Origin: Ruminococcus sp. UBA4383
GTDB lineage: Bacteria; Bacillota; Clostridia; Oscillospirales; Ruminococcaceae
DNA length: 6,234 nt
Reading direction: 5' to 3'
NCBI GenBank assembly: GCA_002389995.1
Contig: DGRR01000192.1
Location: forward strand, 1 to 6,234
Both the position numbers and the translations under genes were made by a program. The notes below the pieces were generated by a model. That model was given only the letters and a program-made list of their open reading frames with translations. It was not told where the DNA came from and made no database searches. Positions 6,175 through 6,234 of this stretch are shown piece by piece; within the stretch, counting starts at the first letter, position 1; every line of letters starts with the position of its first letter.

Positions 6175-6234
6175 TCACATTTTATTTTCGTTTTCGCAGT
6201 TAAGGCAATAAGAAAGCACTGTCAGACTGTCACC
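6175..6234 (-). CDS. Possible C-terminal end of an unknown protein, entering from the right edge
   Basis: On the minus strand one frame stays open from the window edge for 19 codons and ends in TGA at 6175-6177, reading GDSLTVLSYCLNCENENKM. The other two minus-strand frames stop within the first few codons. The segment is richer in GC than the spacer beside it and its third positions resemble those of the operon genes. The CxxC pair could suggest a small metal-binding tail, but the fragment is too short to assign to a family. It could equally be chance. Confidence 0.3.
   Translation of the reverse strand, partial: GDSLTVLSYCLNCENENKM

Noticed and set aside
1..6234. CRISPR array, insertion sequence, tRNA or rRNA
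   Set aside because: No regularly spaced repeats, transposase motifs, terminal inverted repeats or RNA-gene signatures were seen on either strand.

Overview
The window is almost entirely one minus-strand operon of anaerobic redox metabolism. It reads from right to left: a class II fumarase, then heterodisulfide-reductase-type subunits HdrB, HdrC and HdrA, then an MvhD-type [2Fe-2S] subunit. Last comes an iron-sulfur protein of the FrhB/FdhB or AsrA/FloxB type, which runs off the left edge. The genes are packed with 30 nt or less between them. Three of the five junctions overlap (8, 10 and 16 nt), and every start has a purine-rich Shine-Dalgarno sequence, so a single co-regulated transcript is very likely.

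Organism: strong AGGAGG-type ribosome binding sites, moderate GC in genes against very AT-rich spacers, and Hdr/MvhD without methanogenesis genes all point to a strictly anaerobic bacterium. A Clostridia member of the Ruminococcus/Oscillospiraceae type is my best guess. This is inference from style, not from a marker gene.

Layout: 1-740, partial FrhB/FloxB-like electron-transfer protein; 725-1165, mvhD; 1156-3147, hdrA; 3159-3542, hdrC; 3535-4332, hdrB; 4363-5739, fumC; 5740-6234, AT-rich upstream region. That last region holds a probable promoter (5805-5833) overlapped by a 21-bp dyad that resembles a PerR/Fur-family box. It also holds two palindromes sharing the core TATGCATA, and possibly the last 19 codons of another minus-strand gene at the right edge.

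How the genes may work together: HdrA carries an FAD site and five recognisable iron-sulfur cysteine groups, as expected of a flavin-based electron-bifurcating subunit. MvhD and the FrhB/FloxB-like protein would feed electrons in. HdrC would carry them to HdrB, which has both complete CCG motifs for non-cubane [4Fe-4S] clusters. No hydrogenase genes are visible, and the natural acceptor in a bacterium without CoM/CoB is unknown. Fumarase as the first gene suggests a link to the malate-fumarate-succinate branch, possibly to fumarate as a terminal acceptor. That link is the most interesting hypothesis in the window and is not proven by the sequence.
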